The notes below the pieces were generated by a model that worked only from the letters and a program-made list of their open reading frames with translations, searched no databases and was not told the DNA's origin. A stretch of 64,000 nt of DNA from Lanius collurio (taxonomy: Eukaryota > Chordata > Aves > Passeriformes > Laniidae): contig JACBWW010000018.1 in the NCBI GenBank assembly GCA_020086605.1, forward strand, positions 14,303,811 through 14,367,810. The letters are read 5' to 3'. A program made the position numbers and the translations under genes. Each line of letters begins with the position of its first letter. Position 1 is the first letter of the stretch. Positions 39,001 to 51,500 of this stretch are shown here, piece after piece.

Positions 39001-42000
39001 CTCTGGGGACCACTTGCCTCTCTGTTATCAGTCAGTATATCAGATGAAAAGCTCATTATTGGTCTAACAGGCAGTGGCCTGCAGGAGTGCTGGTGGTCCC
39101 TGGGGAGGGGATAGTCACATCCTGCTTGTTCCCAGCTGCTCGATTTCATTAGCTTAAAATGCCTGGGCTAATCTTTGATACTTTCCAGGTGAGCAGTGAC
39201 TTAGGCTGACACAAAGATGTTTTAACAACAGGAGGAAGGACATGCAAGAAAAAATTCTGCTGTGGAAAGCCTGTTTGGTTTTATACTGTCCACCTTTTGT
39301 TGCACTGCTTGTTGCCGTTAGTCTGTGAGTGTATTGCTTCTCCCATGCTACTCATCTCCAAGGACTCTGGTTAATTACCTGACCAAAGAAAACTCTGGGA
39401 TGTAGGGGCTTCATGAGTAACCATCCTCACACATTCCTGGGGGCTGAATACATCCCACATTTTCCTCATTGAAAATACTGTTTCACACACAACTGAGCTG
39501 CTCTCAGACTGAGTTCGACAGAACTGAGTGTCTGCATAGGACAAAATGCAGCTCAGAGTGTATTTCACAATCAGTCAGCTCGAAGGTGCAGTAAACACAA
39601 ACACATTTACCACTGCTTGCTCCGCAGATGAATCCTGCAATACCTTCAGTGTGCTGGAAATTTATATGGGAAGGGTCCTTCCCGCTGGGAAGTGGTTTTG
39701 CTGTGAGTAATGCCCTGCTCCTTGTACAGGATTTGTTACACAAGTGTTTACTGAAGCGTATAAAGCACAGCCAGGAACGTGTGGAAATCTTCATTCTTAC
39801 ATGCCTGAGAACAGTTCATGAGGAGCATGTCAGAGACAGAAGGAAGGGAGAATGTGTCAGTCTAATTCACTTTTTCAATGCAAAATGGCCCTTTCAGACA
39901 GGGTAATCCAGTCAGTCTGCTCAGCATGGACTCATGCCCACATAAAATAATGCCAGCATGGCTCAAGTGAGAGATTCATTAAGAAATATGATTTCTGTCT
40001 TGATTATTTGAAATAATTTTTTTCCATTAAGAATATTGAAGTGGTGTGTTCAGTTTGGTTTTAAATTTCCAAGTATCCCCCACTTTTGGAGAATAATTCA
40101 TCATCTAGTCAGCTCTTTTGACCATGTACCTACCAATCCACATATGTTTGTGTCTTGAAAATTGCTTGCTGGAATACCAAAAAAACTCTAAATCCTTTCT
40201 AAATTTCCTTTCTCAGGAGAGATTTTCCCTGTGCCAATTGTCCAAATTTCTTCTGTTTGGGATTTGGGTCGACCAGTGTGATTGGTAGGGAGCAGCACAC
40301 AAGCTGGGATGGTCCAAGAGGAACTGTCCAAAGCAGGCCAGAGGCTGTCTTCATTTTGAAAATGAAAAAGACCTCTGAAAAGATACATGTGGAGTCTCCA
40401 GGAATGCATCATTATTGCCCCTCATCACAGGAGTAGCAGGAATAGGAGTCAGCCCTGTTTATCTTGAGTTGGAAGACAAGGAACTGGTAAAAGGTTTGGA
40501 GAGCAGGGGGTGGTGTGGAACTTAGAGACAGCCTCACACCTTTGGCTCTTGGTTCCTATTCCTTGCACTTGATTAAAGGTCCTTTCCTGCCGTGTATTTT
40601 TCTCGCTCTCTGATTTTGGTGGTTTTGTGGGGCCAGTGAGTGCCATGGTGGGCTGCAAACAGCTCAAGCATCGTTCTGCAAATATGTGACCCATCAGCAG
40701 AGGAAAAATTTCCTGATTAATTTTTCTGGAGAATTTCTTTCTTCTTATTTGCAATAATAAAATAGTTGAGACAAGGTCACAGGCTATTTATAGCCATCTC
40801 ACTGCTGCTTGCTCCTGCTCGCCTGGGCAGTAAGCTCTGCACAGACACAACGAGATTAATCCTTCATGACACTGAACCTTTTATTTCCCTTGTTGTGCTT
40901 GCAGGCTCCAGAGCCTCCTTCCTCTGCAGAGCCCAGTGCACTAAGCCTTCAATACAACACAGCAGCAGTGGAGCTATGGAAAAGTTTAGAAAAATATTAT
41001 CTGTTCAGCAAACCAGGGATTGTCTGCGAGGTTGGAGACTTTGGTTTCTAGGTCAGCTGAATGGTTTGAAATTCTTCATCACAAGCTCCATGCCAAGCTC
41101 ATACACTGTGGAATTAACTGAGGTTATGTGCAGGTAGGTCCAGTCCTGGCATGGCAAGAAATGCTGAGGGCTCTGACATATTTTTCAATATATAAACCTT
41201 ACTTCACTACCCCTCAAAAAAAAAGTTTTAAGTGAGACTATATTTTATGTGATGAAGATACCTCAATATAGAAGCAGGTTCGGTTAGGACAGTATGACAC
41301 AGAATGTGTGACAGCTGCCAATAATCTGATATTAAGTTCAATGCAATGGGAATTCATTATGAAAAATAGTCTGAGGTCTTGGTTATATCACACCTGTGAC
41401 CTCTCGTCTCAGGCAGTCGGGGTTGGTACTGCTTTAGCTACATTCTCTCTAAAATCATCTGACTTTTGCACCCCTTTCATCCTTGTTTTTGCCATGAGGA
41501 GCTCAGGGTGAGCTGGGAGCAGCTGAATACCTGTAGTTGCTCTGGCTACAGCTGCTTCTCCCCATAAACTTCAGTGTGTCAGTACTCAACACAAGCAAAG
41601 TGGTGGTGGGAGGGCAGCTCTGGCTGCATGAGCTGACTGTAAAGCTGTGCAGTGCTTGTCTCACTGGCACCCTGCCTTTTCCACTTCCTTATCCCCACTG
41701 CCAAGCTCCAGAGAGCAAACTTAAAGGACTGAAAGTTTTGTGTCATTCTATCTGAAGCCATGGTGCTGCTGTGAGGCCTCTTCCCTAGGGAAGGGGACAG
41801 GAGTTTGTGCCAGCTTGCTGAGCACCTGGCATGAGAGAGGCTTTGGTCAGAGTTCATTTGTCTGCAAGTAGTGAAGGCAAGTGTGAATTCAGAACGTGTG
41901 CCTGCACGTGGAGCTGAGCCAGTCTGAGGTGTTTGGGGTGGCTGTTAGCAATGAGGTGAATCCTCTGTGTTTCTCTTTGGGGGATACAGCAGCCGAAGTG

Positions 42001-43000
42001 ATGGGAAAAATCAAACAGCAAGTTGTACATTTTTCAGTGAGACAGCTTGTTTCTTAAGCCCAGGAGGTTGGTGACTGTGGCATCACAGGTACAAATCAGA
42101 TTGCTCAGCGCGGAGTTTGCTGTCTTAAACATATCTTGACAGGTACCAGAATGAGAATGAATAGTGAGGGTCTGTGAGTGTTATGTGTCACCATGCAGCC
42201 CGTGAAAGCTCCATGAAGGATTCTCTCAATGGTTATCAGTGAGAATTGTCTAGTGATGATCAAGATCTCACTCAAGGTCCTTTCTCCAGCCTTTGTTCCT
42301 GCACAATGCTCTAGTTACAGCAGCCTTCCTAATCCAACTCACCTCTGCAGGCTGGAAGCCACAATCCCACTGAAGCCCAGGCCAGCACTGTCCCAGATGT
42401 GAGTGAAACCGAGCCTTTACGGTTTGCTGAAATACTTTTATCTGAGGTTCTGCTGCTTAAAATAATTTTTTCCTATTTTTCTGTGAAATGAACCACTCCT
42501 AAATCTGAATGAGGAAAATAAACATCTTCCAGCATCAGAACCCAGCAGCACTTATGTGTTGTATTTTCCCCTTCTTGGCTCCGGCTGTTGGCATGTTAAG
42601 ATCAAGATGGACAGGGCAGGGTGTTCCCTGGGCTCTCTCAGTGCTGCTGCTCTGATTTCGTGTGTCTTCTCTGGCTGAAATACACAGGGTTTGGTGCAAA
42701 GCTGCAGCAATGGTCCAGCAATCTCATTCCAGTGGGGTGAGCAAGCAGACCTTAGAGCACATACTGAGGTGGTGAGTCTACATTTGTCATTTTTTCCTTG
42801 CTGATTTTCATTCAGCAGTTGTTGTACAAAGATCAGAATCTCCTTGTGTTAGGTGCTTGCACATGCTTATGGCCCCCAAGTTACTTGCCATCCAAATAAA
42901 CAAAGTTACTACTCTGTGGGAGAAATGCTATTATTTTGTTATTATTAGCTTAAAACAATGGAAAACCAGGCACAAAGAAAACAAAAATGTTTTTTTCCAG

Positions 43001-43093
43001 TGGCTGCACAGTGAGATTGTGACAGGGCCAGGAACTGAGTCCAGGTGTCCTGAGTCCCAGCCCAGACCTTTGAGCACCAAAATATCCTGCTCC
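43001..43093 (-). mobile_element. Degraded MIR-like SINE (minus orientation)
   Basis: The + strand reads as the reverse complement of the MIR core. GCACAGTGAGATTGTGACAG is followed by GGCCAGGAACTGAGTCCAGG and TCCTGAGTCCCAGCCCAGA, matching the usual order of the element's middle part. This is the best preserved of the three MIR-like copies. Confidence 0.5.
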
Positions 43094-45412
43094 TTGTGAA
43101 TTCAGAGTGTTTTGGCAAAAGTTTCCCCAGAATGTTTCATAACTAATCTCAGAGCTAGACTCTGAATTTGTCTTACCAGTTAGGAATTTTGCTTTTATAT
43201 ACACTCACCCACTTAAAAACTCCCCCAAACTTAGCAGCTATTGGCTCCTTCATGTTGCTTGAGTGTTTCTAAGGCAAATACAGAACATGATAAATTGAAA
43301 AGCGTTGAGTTGAAATGTTCTGCTTTGAGTCCGCTTAGCAAACTCCAAAGGTCATCTCTGCTGTGAAGAGCCAGCAGGACAAGACACAGTGTGAGCCTTG
43401 TTTGAAAGGGATTTTCTATTGTCTAGAAATCAGGCTTGTCATATTTCTCAGGGGTGGATGTTATCCAGAGCTGAGCCCATCCTGGTATCTCTGACAGTTT
43501 TTGACAGCTTCCTGGAAAAGACCTAGAACTAAGGGGAAAAAGAACATCCCACAACAGACTATTGCAGGTTGTGTCTTGAGGGACCACTTCCCCTTCTGAG
43601 ATGCCTTCAGTCCCTTTTAAATCTGCACAGGCAGGGTACTGTTGTGAATAGAGGTCTGTGGTGTGAAGGAATGCAGTTCCCCCAAGCAGCTCAAATCGTG
43701 GCTTCTTAGGAGTTGTCTGGATCAGGTCAGCAACTTGTATATCTCCAACAAACCTCATGTTCCATCTTGACTGTCTCTAATTACCAGCTGCAGTGGCATT
43801 CCCACAGACACTCAGCAGGACCTGAAAATTCCCATTGTGAGATGCTCTGGTCAGTCCTTTATTCCATATTTGATAGTGTCCAGCTGCAATGAACTTTTCC
43901 AGAGTGGGTTTATATTGAAATGGTCTGTTTCAAAGAAGAATGTATGTTTCTGAATAGGAACGCCTGTTTTTTATAAAAAATACTTCTACAATGAAGGGTT
44001 TTGGGTTTTTTATGTGCTGTCCCAGTTGAAAATTTCTTGCAGTCATTTTTCATGCCTGCTGGAAAGCCAAGGGATTATTATGGAGAGTGGTGTCCCTTGG
44101 AAAACTCCAAATGAAAGACTGGAATAGATGTTGTTTTTGCAGTAAAATCTGGCTTCCCTGCACATGTTGTCAGTACAGAGATAATCCTTAAAAACTTCTG
44201 AAGTTTACACGAGGCAAATTTTTTGCATTTCTGTGGGCACTGCAGCACAGCTGAGCTTTGATGTGCAGACCTGGGGAGAGGGCTGGCTTTCACCTTCCTT
44301 TTGGGGATATTCCTGTGTGCTTCTTGGACTGTCTCTGCCTTGGAGCCTCTCTGCCCTGCTGCAGGATGGAAGGATGTGAAGCTCATGCTTTGCTGCAGGT
44401 CTCTGTTCTCATTCTGCTGGGGGTATTTGTCTGCTGGGGGCCTGTGCAGGTGAGCTGCTGCACCAGGTCACACGGATGTGCCTGAGCTTGCTGGCTCTGG
44501 TGCTTCAGGAGCAGCCTCTTGGCACAGGGCTTGGTGTGGGTTTTGGTGTCAAGGAGACCACTTGGAAACAGCCTAGCCAGGGCTAGCATTAGCCTGGCCC
44601 TTGCTGACACGTTTGGGTCAGAGTGTGAATGTGTCCCAGGGACCTGGCTGTAGATTGCTGGTACTCAGTGGTGTTGGCTTTCTTTCAGAAGCAAGTGCTT
44701 GAGTGACTTCTCTCCTGCTAGCTCGTGCAGATGTTTCACCTGAACATCTGTTCTGCTCCTGATGCTCCCAGCAGCTGCTGTGGATGTGTTTAGCACTAAC
44801 AGTTCTGTTTGTTTACGAGGCTTTCTCCAGGGTGAAACTAATGTCTGGTCTCAGTTCTGAATCTCTAAACCCAAAATAACTTGGTATACCAAAATAAACT
44901 TCTCTTTATACCTCTGCCACTATCAACAGAGTCAGGCCTTTTGCAGCTATACACAGCTGAGCTTAATAAATGGTTTTGAGTCCCTGTCTCCAAGCAGAAG
45001 CCCTCAGCCTGGACATAGCTCAGCCTCCAAGGCTTGTAGAGAGATCAGTCTCAGCAGCTGCTTTCCCCTTCTCTCTCCATCTCATGTCTCACGAGAACAT
45101 CTTTCCACCTGGGACTATGCAGGGGGTTGGAGCAGCCAAGTTAAGAGGATGTGCTCCTGGAAAACAGGCTGGATCCCATCACCAGTTGCAGTGACTTGTC
45201 TGGCTCTCAGGAACTCCAGCTCTTTCCCTTTCACTTATATGGGGCTTTCCTCTCAATTCAGCTTTTTTTCTTTAGCCTCTGCATTCAGGTTTTCTTTGGT
45301 TATCCCATCATTTCCCAGTCCAGTGGTGTCAAAAGGATGTCAGAAGATGCAGCATAAACTGCTGTGTTCACCTTCCTAAATCACCAAACTCACCTTTCTT
45401 ACCTTGTTACAG

Positions 45413-45559
45413 CTGAACAAGCTGGAGGAGGCAGCAAACGCAGCTCACACCTTCTTCATGGCAAATCCTGAGCACATGGAGATACAGCAGGACCTCGAGA
45501 ACTACAAGACCACATCTGGGAAGGTCAACTTGATTGACCAGGAGGCCAGGCAGCACATG
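45413..45559 (+). CDS. P3H2: P3H2 exon 2
   Basis: The exon is 147 nt (49 codons), with an AG acceptor after a pyrimidine-rich tract and a GTGAGT donor; both ends are phase 0. It encodes a helical tetratricopeptide-like segment that includes AAHTFFMANPEHMEIQQ, a family hallmark. It is less conserved than the catalytic exons and appears two codons shorter than my recollection of human P3H2. It follows the part encoded by exon 1, which is absent from the window. Confidence 0.9.
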
Positions 45560-48500
45560 GTGAGTCTGAGTTGAAGATGTGCCCAGCTTAAGTGTCAGGA
45601 AGTCTGGAGAGGAGAGATTTAGGAGGCCAAGAGAGATGCATCTATGAAAGGGGAGATTCTTACCAAAACAGCAAAACAAACTTTCCCTTTCATCATTTTG
45701 CCTTAAGGTAAGCCTGCTCCTGCCTTCTCAAGGCACTCTGCTCTTTGATTGATACATCCCCAGCCTGGTCCCCCTCTTCAGAGGACTGTGGGGTCATCCA
45801 TGGCTGTGAACACACACCAGCAGACAGCTTTGATGGAAGTATCCATGACAGATCTTGGCTCCTGTGTGTTTCTTTTGAGCTGAGTTCCTCTACCTGGGCG
45901 GGGTACATGCACTTGAGTGGCTGAGCTGGTGAGGGTACAGGGTGGCAGGCAGGAGTGTGTCAGCTTTTTCCACCTCCCCAAAGCAAAAGCCCAAGACAAG
46001 TGCCAGGGCCACCCCCAACTTCCCAGTTTCACAAGACTCGAGCAGGAGTGGCTGTTTGGTGTAATTAATGGAAGTGCTCATTAGGGGCCATTCTAAGAAC
46101 AATCCTCCTAGGTCAGGACCAGTCTTTTTCCTTGGCATTCAGTGTTGTTGTTTTTTTGGAGAGTAAGAACAGAAAAAAAGGATTTTTTTTTTTTTTGTAT
46201 AATGCATAATCTAGGAATGGCACTGAGAATTCCCTAAATTTGGAGGAGTCCAGAAGAGCATGTAGGCAAGTTTAGTAGGTTCCAATGGTCCAGAAATCCA
46301 CTGATGGCTTAAACACAGTTTGGTACCAGTGGTTATACGTGGTAGGTATCTGGGGAGATTATCCTGTCCCTGCCCCCTTGTTCCTTCTTTTGAGAAGCAT
46401 CTGCAGGTGGCAAGGGCAGGATGCTGTGGTCCAGGCGGTGTAACCTGCTCATGGTTTGTGTTCTGCCTTCCTGCTTTGCAGGAGGACTACAGTGCTGGAG
46501 TGAGGCACTATGACAAGGAGGAGTACGAGCTGGCCATTGAATTCTTGGAGCGTGCCTTGAAAGGATACTACTCCGAGGATGAGGATTGTCAGATCATGTG
46601 TGAGGGACCACAGAGATTTGAGGAGCACGAGCACCTGGATTACAAGGCTGGTCTCTACGAAGCTGTTGCAGGTGAGATCGTTTTGCATTTTTAGAGTTCT
46701 CACCCTTGGCCCTGAAATGTTTTTAATTATTGAGTTTGGGCCTTTGGCTGGATTGGGTGAAGTATCTTCCCTTCTATCTCTGCTGCTGGTGAGTAATGCT
46801 GCAGGAGGCACCGAAGCCCAGAAAGTGCAAACTCAGAGGACAGTGAGCTAGAACATCTCATTTTGGTCCTGAATAGAAGCTGGGCTAGAAGAATTGCACT
46901 TGCAGATGTGTGGAGCATTTGCAGCTTTCCATTAGAGCTTGAAGTTTAGGTGCTTTATCATAAACTGCTTCCGTTTCCCCTGTACACAGTCTCGCACACC
47001 TCCCTGGAATCCAGACACTGCTGGCCTTTGTTTATGTTTTCTGTTTCTGAGAGCATATGAAGAGAGCAACGGAGTTCTCTTGGCCCTGCTCCAGGTGGCC
47101 AGGAAAGTTGCCAAAAGGGCTCGTAACATGGATTTTCTCCCCATCCAAAAGGATGGATTTGTCATTAGTGGAGGCTCACCTAATTATGATCTTGACTGAA
47201 ATCTCTGGAGAGAATTGAGCATTGCTGTGTAATCTTCAGATTTGCATGTGTGGCTCTGAGCCAGAGGGAATTAAAACAGTTCATTCTCGGTAGAAATGAG
47301 ATTACATTTAATTAGTCGTAAGGGAAGGAAGAGCCATCAATTAAGGTTTGTTTGGTGACAGAAATCTTATTTATCTGCTTATGGTCTTGGAGTAGCATCA
47401 AGCCCTGGAATCTTGCTTCTTGTGTGGAAAATACTTCACTCAGATGCAGACTGTTTTTTGGGTTTGCATAATTCTGTTTGTGTCGAGACAGGAAATCTAA
47501 TTGAAACAACCAAGAGGAGAAACCACCAGCATACCAGACGGGAAGCTGCCCTGGTGGGGTTTGTTTACCCATATGAAAAATAGAAGTGTTGGAATGGCTG
47601 ACTTGGTACCAGTGTGGCTCTCAGCTGATCAGGCCTGCTTTTAGAGCCCTGACTAGGACACCAGGGGCCACGTCAAGAGAGCAGTTTTCAGTGGCAAAGC
47701 AAACCCAGCATCCTTCTCACTGAAAGCTGCTGCTCTTCAAACAGGACAGACTGCTCCTGTGCTGTGCAAGCTGGGTGCAGCCCCAGTGAGCAGAGGGGTT
47801 TCTGTGCTGGCCCATCCTGAGCACAGACAGGGTCATGGTGTGGTGGTGCTCAGAGCAGCACATCACCTGGGAGGGACAACAGGCCAGAGGGTCCCTGCAA
47901 GTGCTGTGGCTTGGCCAGGAATGCCTGGCCATAGCAACTTCAAGCCTCAGGACCATTCGGGTACCTGACAAAACAGGGAGTTGAGGGAGGGAAATAAGAT
48001 ACGGGATGCAACTGCTTTTCTGTAGGAAACTAGGTGGTTCCTTCCAGGACAGCATAATCCAAAGTTCACCCCTGGTCCAAGGCACTCAGGCCCAGATGTT
48101 TCAACAGGGAGTAGGAGTACTAATATGCAAAGAAAAGAGAGGTTAGATTTCTTCAAAACTCATTTCTCTCTTTAATCCCAAACTGATTTTCTGTGCTGAT
48201 GCTTGAGGTTGAAACACTCTCACCTCTTCCCCCTGGGGACAGATACATTTCAGTGAATTGATTCCAGTCAATATGGCCTATTTCTAGGGCACTTTGAGAG
48301 TACCAAGAAGAAGCAGTGCTTCTCAGTGATGGATTATTTAGGATCTAGGATGCTTAAACAGGTTTGAATTACAGCAATATGATTTATGTCCTTTCTCTTC
48401 TTGCTTTTCTAACTGTAATACCCTATGTGTATATGGTAAGTCAGATCACTACTCAGACTACCTGTCAAGAGCAAATAGGCACTGTTCTGAGTTTCCACTT

Positions 48501-51500
48501 GATTTCATTGCAAATTCATCAGGCGGTTTTTATGGCAGCTCTAAGAAATGCTTTGGTAACTGAGCACATGGGTATTTTCAAGCCAGTGTTTGTTCCTTAA
48601 GGGTTTTAATGGTGTGCAGAGACAGAGCAAGCAGAGTAGATTCGTAAGTACATTGCAGCAAAGGTTCCAAAATGGAATCAAATGTCAGTGTTGGCTTTGA
48701 AAACTGTACAGCTGGTACAACGCCTATACTGTGGAGTCCCACCAATTAAGAAACTTTGTTAATGGCAGATGTTTACCATGTGCTTGTGATTCCCTGGGAG
48801 ATACCTCATCTTTGAGAAGCAGCAAACGTGGGGTTTTCTGCTGCCCAGATTTGCACCTCAGACCTTTCAGACTGGGTGCAGGTGCCTTGCTTGGCCGTGC
48901 TGGAGAATCCACACCAACCCCTCTTAGCTAAACCTCCCCGTGCCCTCACGGGACCTTTCTGCTGCAGGAAAGGAGAGGATTAAAGATAAGCTGAAGGGAG
49001 GAAATCTGGAGCTGGATTTCATGTGATGGCACATGTGGCTGCCTTGTCTTCACACTTCTGCTTGCTTTGTGGGTTTGTCTCTTGGGGTTGAAGTGCTGCC
49101 TGCCACCTGCAGTCCCTGCACGCCGCCACCTTCCCTGGGCAGAAACAGCAGCTCCTGCCACACAAAAGAGATGCTCAAGCTCCCTCTACAGCTGACAGAA
49201 GGAGGAAGACATTTCTCAAGGGGGGCAAAAATGTAACTGCAACTCTCTAAGAGTTGCTTTGGGGAGGAGCCTGAGCTCTTTCTCTCGGTGCACACTCACC
49301 TGCTAGACCAAAGCAACATGGGTTGCACATCCCTCAGCTCAGGAGTTTTATCCTCTGCCTGTCCTTGTCTCAGCACCATCGCCATCCTTCTCAGCTCAGA
49401 CCAGCTTCTCCCTCTTTTCTTGGCAGATCACTACATGCAGGTCCTGGCCTGCAAACACGACTGTGTCCGAGAGCTCGCCACGCGTTCGGGCCGGATCTCG
49501 CCCATCGAAAATTTCCTTCCCCTCCATTACGACTACTTGCAGTTTGCCTATTACAGAGGTAAAGGCTCTTGTGCTGTTCCCTGTAGCACCTGCTGAGTTC
49601 TGTTCATTTTGTGCAAGTTTAAATTGTTCCATGTGGGAGTAGGGCTGTTTCCCCCTCATGTCCACACTACAGTGATGCAGAGATGGGGTCTGAAAGAGAA
49701 GCAAATAACAGCGGAAATTGTCTCTTCAAAAGTCAGGTTGACTTACATACAATTAAGTAGTTTTGTGAAGATATTTTAGATCATCAGTCAGGTTTTAAAA
49801 GCCCAACCTTTAGCTTAAACATTACTGTTCGTTAAATAAATCATGTTATTTAGGGTCCTTTCATTTGCCTTTTGATATTAAAATCCTTGGGATTTATATG
49901 TTTCACATTTTCTGCAATGACCTGATACATTTTCTAAATTAATATATAAGAGATGTATGAGTTAGCTCAAGTTTATCCCAAGTGCCAGTTTTTGCCAATT
50001 ACCAAATATTTTACGATTCACAGTAAAGTTGCAGGAGTTGTCAGCATGGCAAAATGTCAGGAGTTGGCAGTGCTAAAAAATAATGCCAGTTGTGTGGTTC
50101 TGTGTGCTATTTTATTATGTTCTGTTATATAAAAGAAAATACAAATCAGCGGAAATCTGCTCTGTCAGGATTCTGCAAAAAACTCTTTCCTGAAAAGGGC
50201 AGAATGCACAAGGGCCAAAATTTCTACTCAGACATAAAGATTCTTCATTCATCAACACAATGGGAAGAAAGCAGGAGGAGTCAGCAGCGTTTCATGTGTG
50301 GTGTACAGGCTTCTTTATTCCTCTGCCCAGTTAGAGGTTTAATGTGGTGGGTAAAACACCCTGGTGGGTAAAAAGCCCTGAGAGATGCTGCACAGATGAG
50401 AAGTTTGATGCCAGAATGTATCCAGATCCTGCCCATCCAGTTGGATCCAGTTTGGATACCATCTGATCTGTGCATGGTGGCAGAAAATCTTGTGTCTGTG
50501 CCTCAGTTTGCTTGCGGGAGAAGCGAAGTGGTTAAGACAAAGTGACATGAAAAGAGCCTTGTGAAGTGCTGGGCTGCCCCTTCAGCTGATGGGGAGCTCA
50601 GGCTGTGCCTCCCTCTCTGCAGAGTCCCCTCCTGGACTCTGTGTGGGCCCCCTGTGCCCCCCTGACCACTCTTGTGTTGCCCCCCAGTTGGTGACTATGT
50701 GAAAGCCCTGGAGTGTGCCAAGTCCTACCTGCTCTTCCACCCGGATGATGAAGATGTCCTGGAGAATGCAGGTTATTACGAGGGTCTCTTGGAAGGTACA
50801 GTGGATCCAGCCACCATCAAACCCCGAAAGGTGAGAGTGAGTGACACCTGAGAGCTCTTGGTGGGAGGCTTTAATAAAACAATCTGCTGAAAATAAAAGC
50901 AGCTTGGCAGCTTTCCCACAGTGGGACCACTTTGAAAAGAGAAGTAGAAGTGCTGGGCTTGCTGGTGATGCTGGGATGTTGATTTTTGGGGTGCAAGTTC
51001 TGAGTCACTGGTGTGGGGGAAAGGCCAGTGAACAAGATCTGCTTTAAATGGGGACTTCAGCTTAGTAAAGCCTGAACAAGAGCAGGAAGGGAAGTGACCA
51101 ACAGTGACCCTTCTCTTGTCCAGTGCTCCAGAGGATGCGCGGAGGAGGAATGCAATGAAACACCTAGCAAAGGGCTGAGAAATATTTTCCCAGGGGAGGC
51201 TGGGGTCTGAGCATTGCTCTCAAGTCTCTTAGCTTGGAGTTCAGGGCTCAGCCTGTCCTGCAGAGAGTAGCTTTGCTGTCACAGGGTTAGGCTGGGGTCG
51301 AATAACCAAACTCTGTGTGTTCCATCACCCAGCAGGACTGGCTTCCTCTCTAGTCTGGGCAGCCTGTATCTGTGGCCCTGGGGCTGCCTTCCTCACCATG
51401 CAGAAGTTCCTCCCATCCCATCACAGCCCTGCTCATTCCCCTTGTACCATAAGTAAAATGTTGGCAGGAATTGGTTTTCTCATTCCTTTGGGAACTCCTT

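Larger units (their letters stand above)
18973..45412. other. Non-coding DNA, probably P3H2 intron 1 (3' block)
   Basis: I find no supported exon or RNA gene between the gap and exon 2. Recognisable content is a CR1 end, G/T-rich low-complexity DNA, a 62-bp tandem duplication, three MIR-like remnants, a short hairpin and two blocks resembling conserved non-coding DNA, all listed separately. No claudin or TP63 sequence, the expected neighbours of P3H2 in amniotes, was seen. Confidence 0.65.

Noticed and set aside
1..45412. Longer open frames (for example 34228-34824 minus and 13619-14161 plus) as genes
   Set aside because: They show no recognisable domain, no splice structure, low-complexity composition and overlapping frames on the other strand; such lengths occur by chance in GC-moderate DNA.
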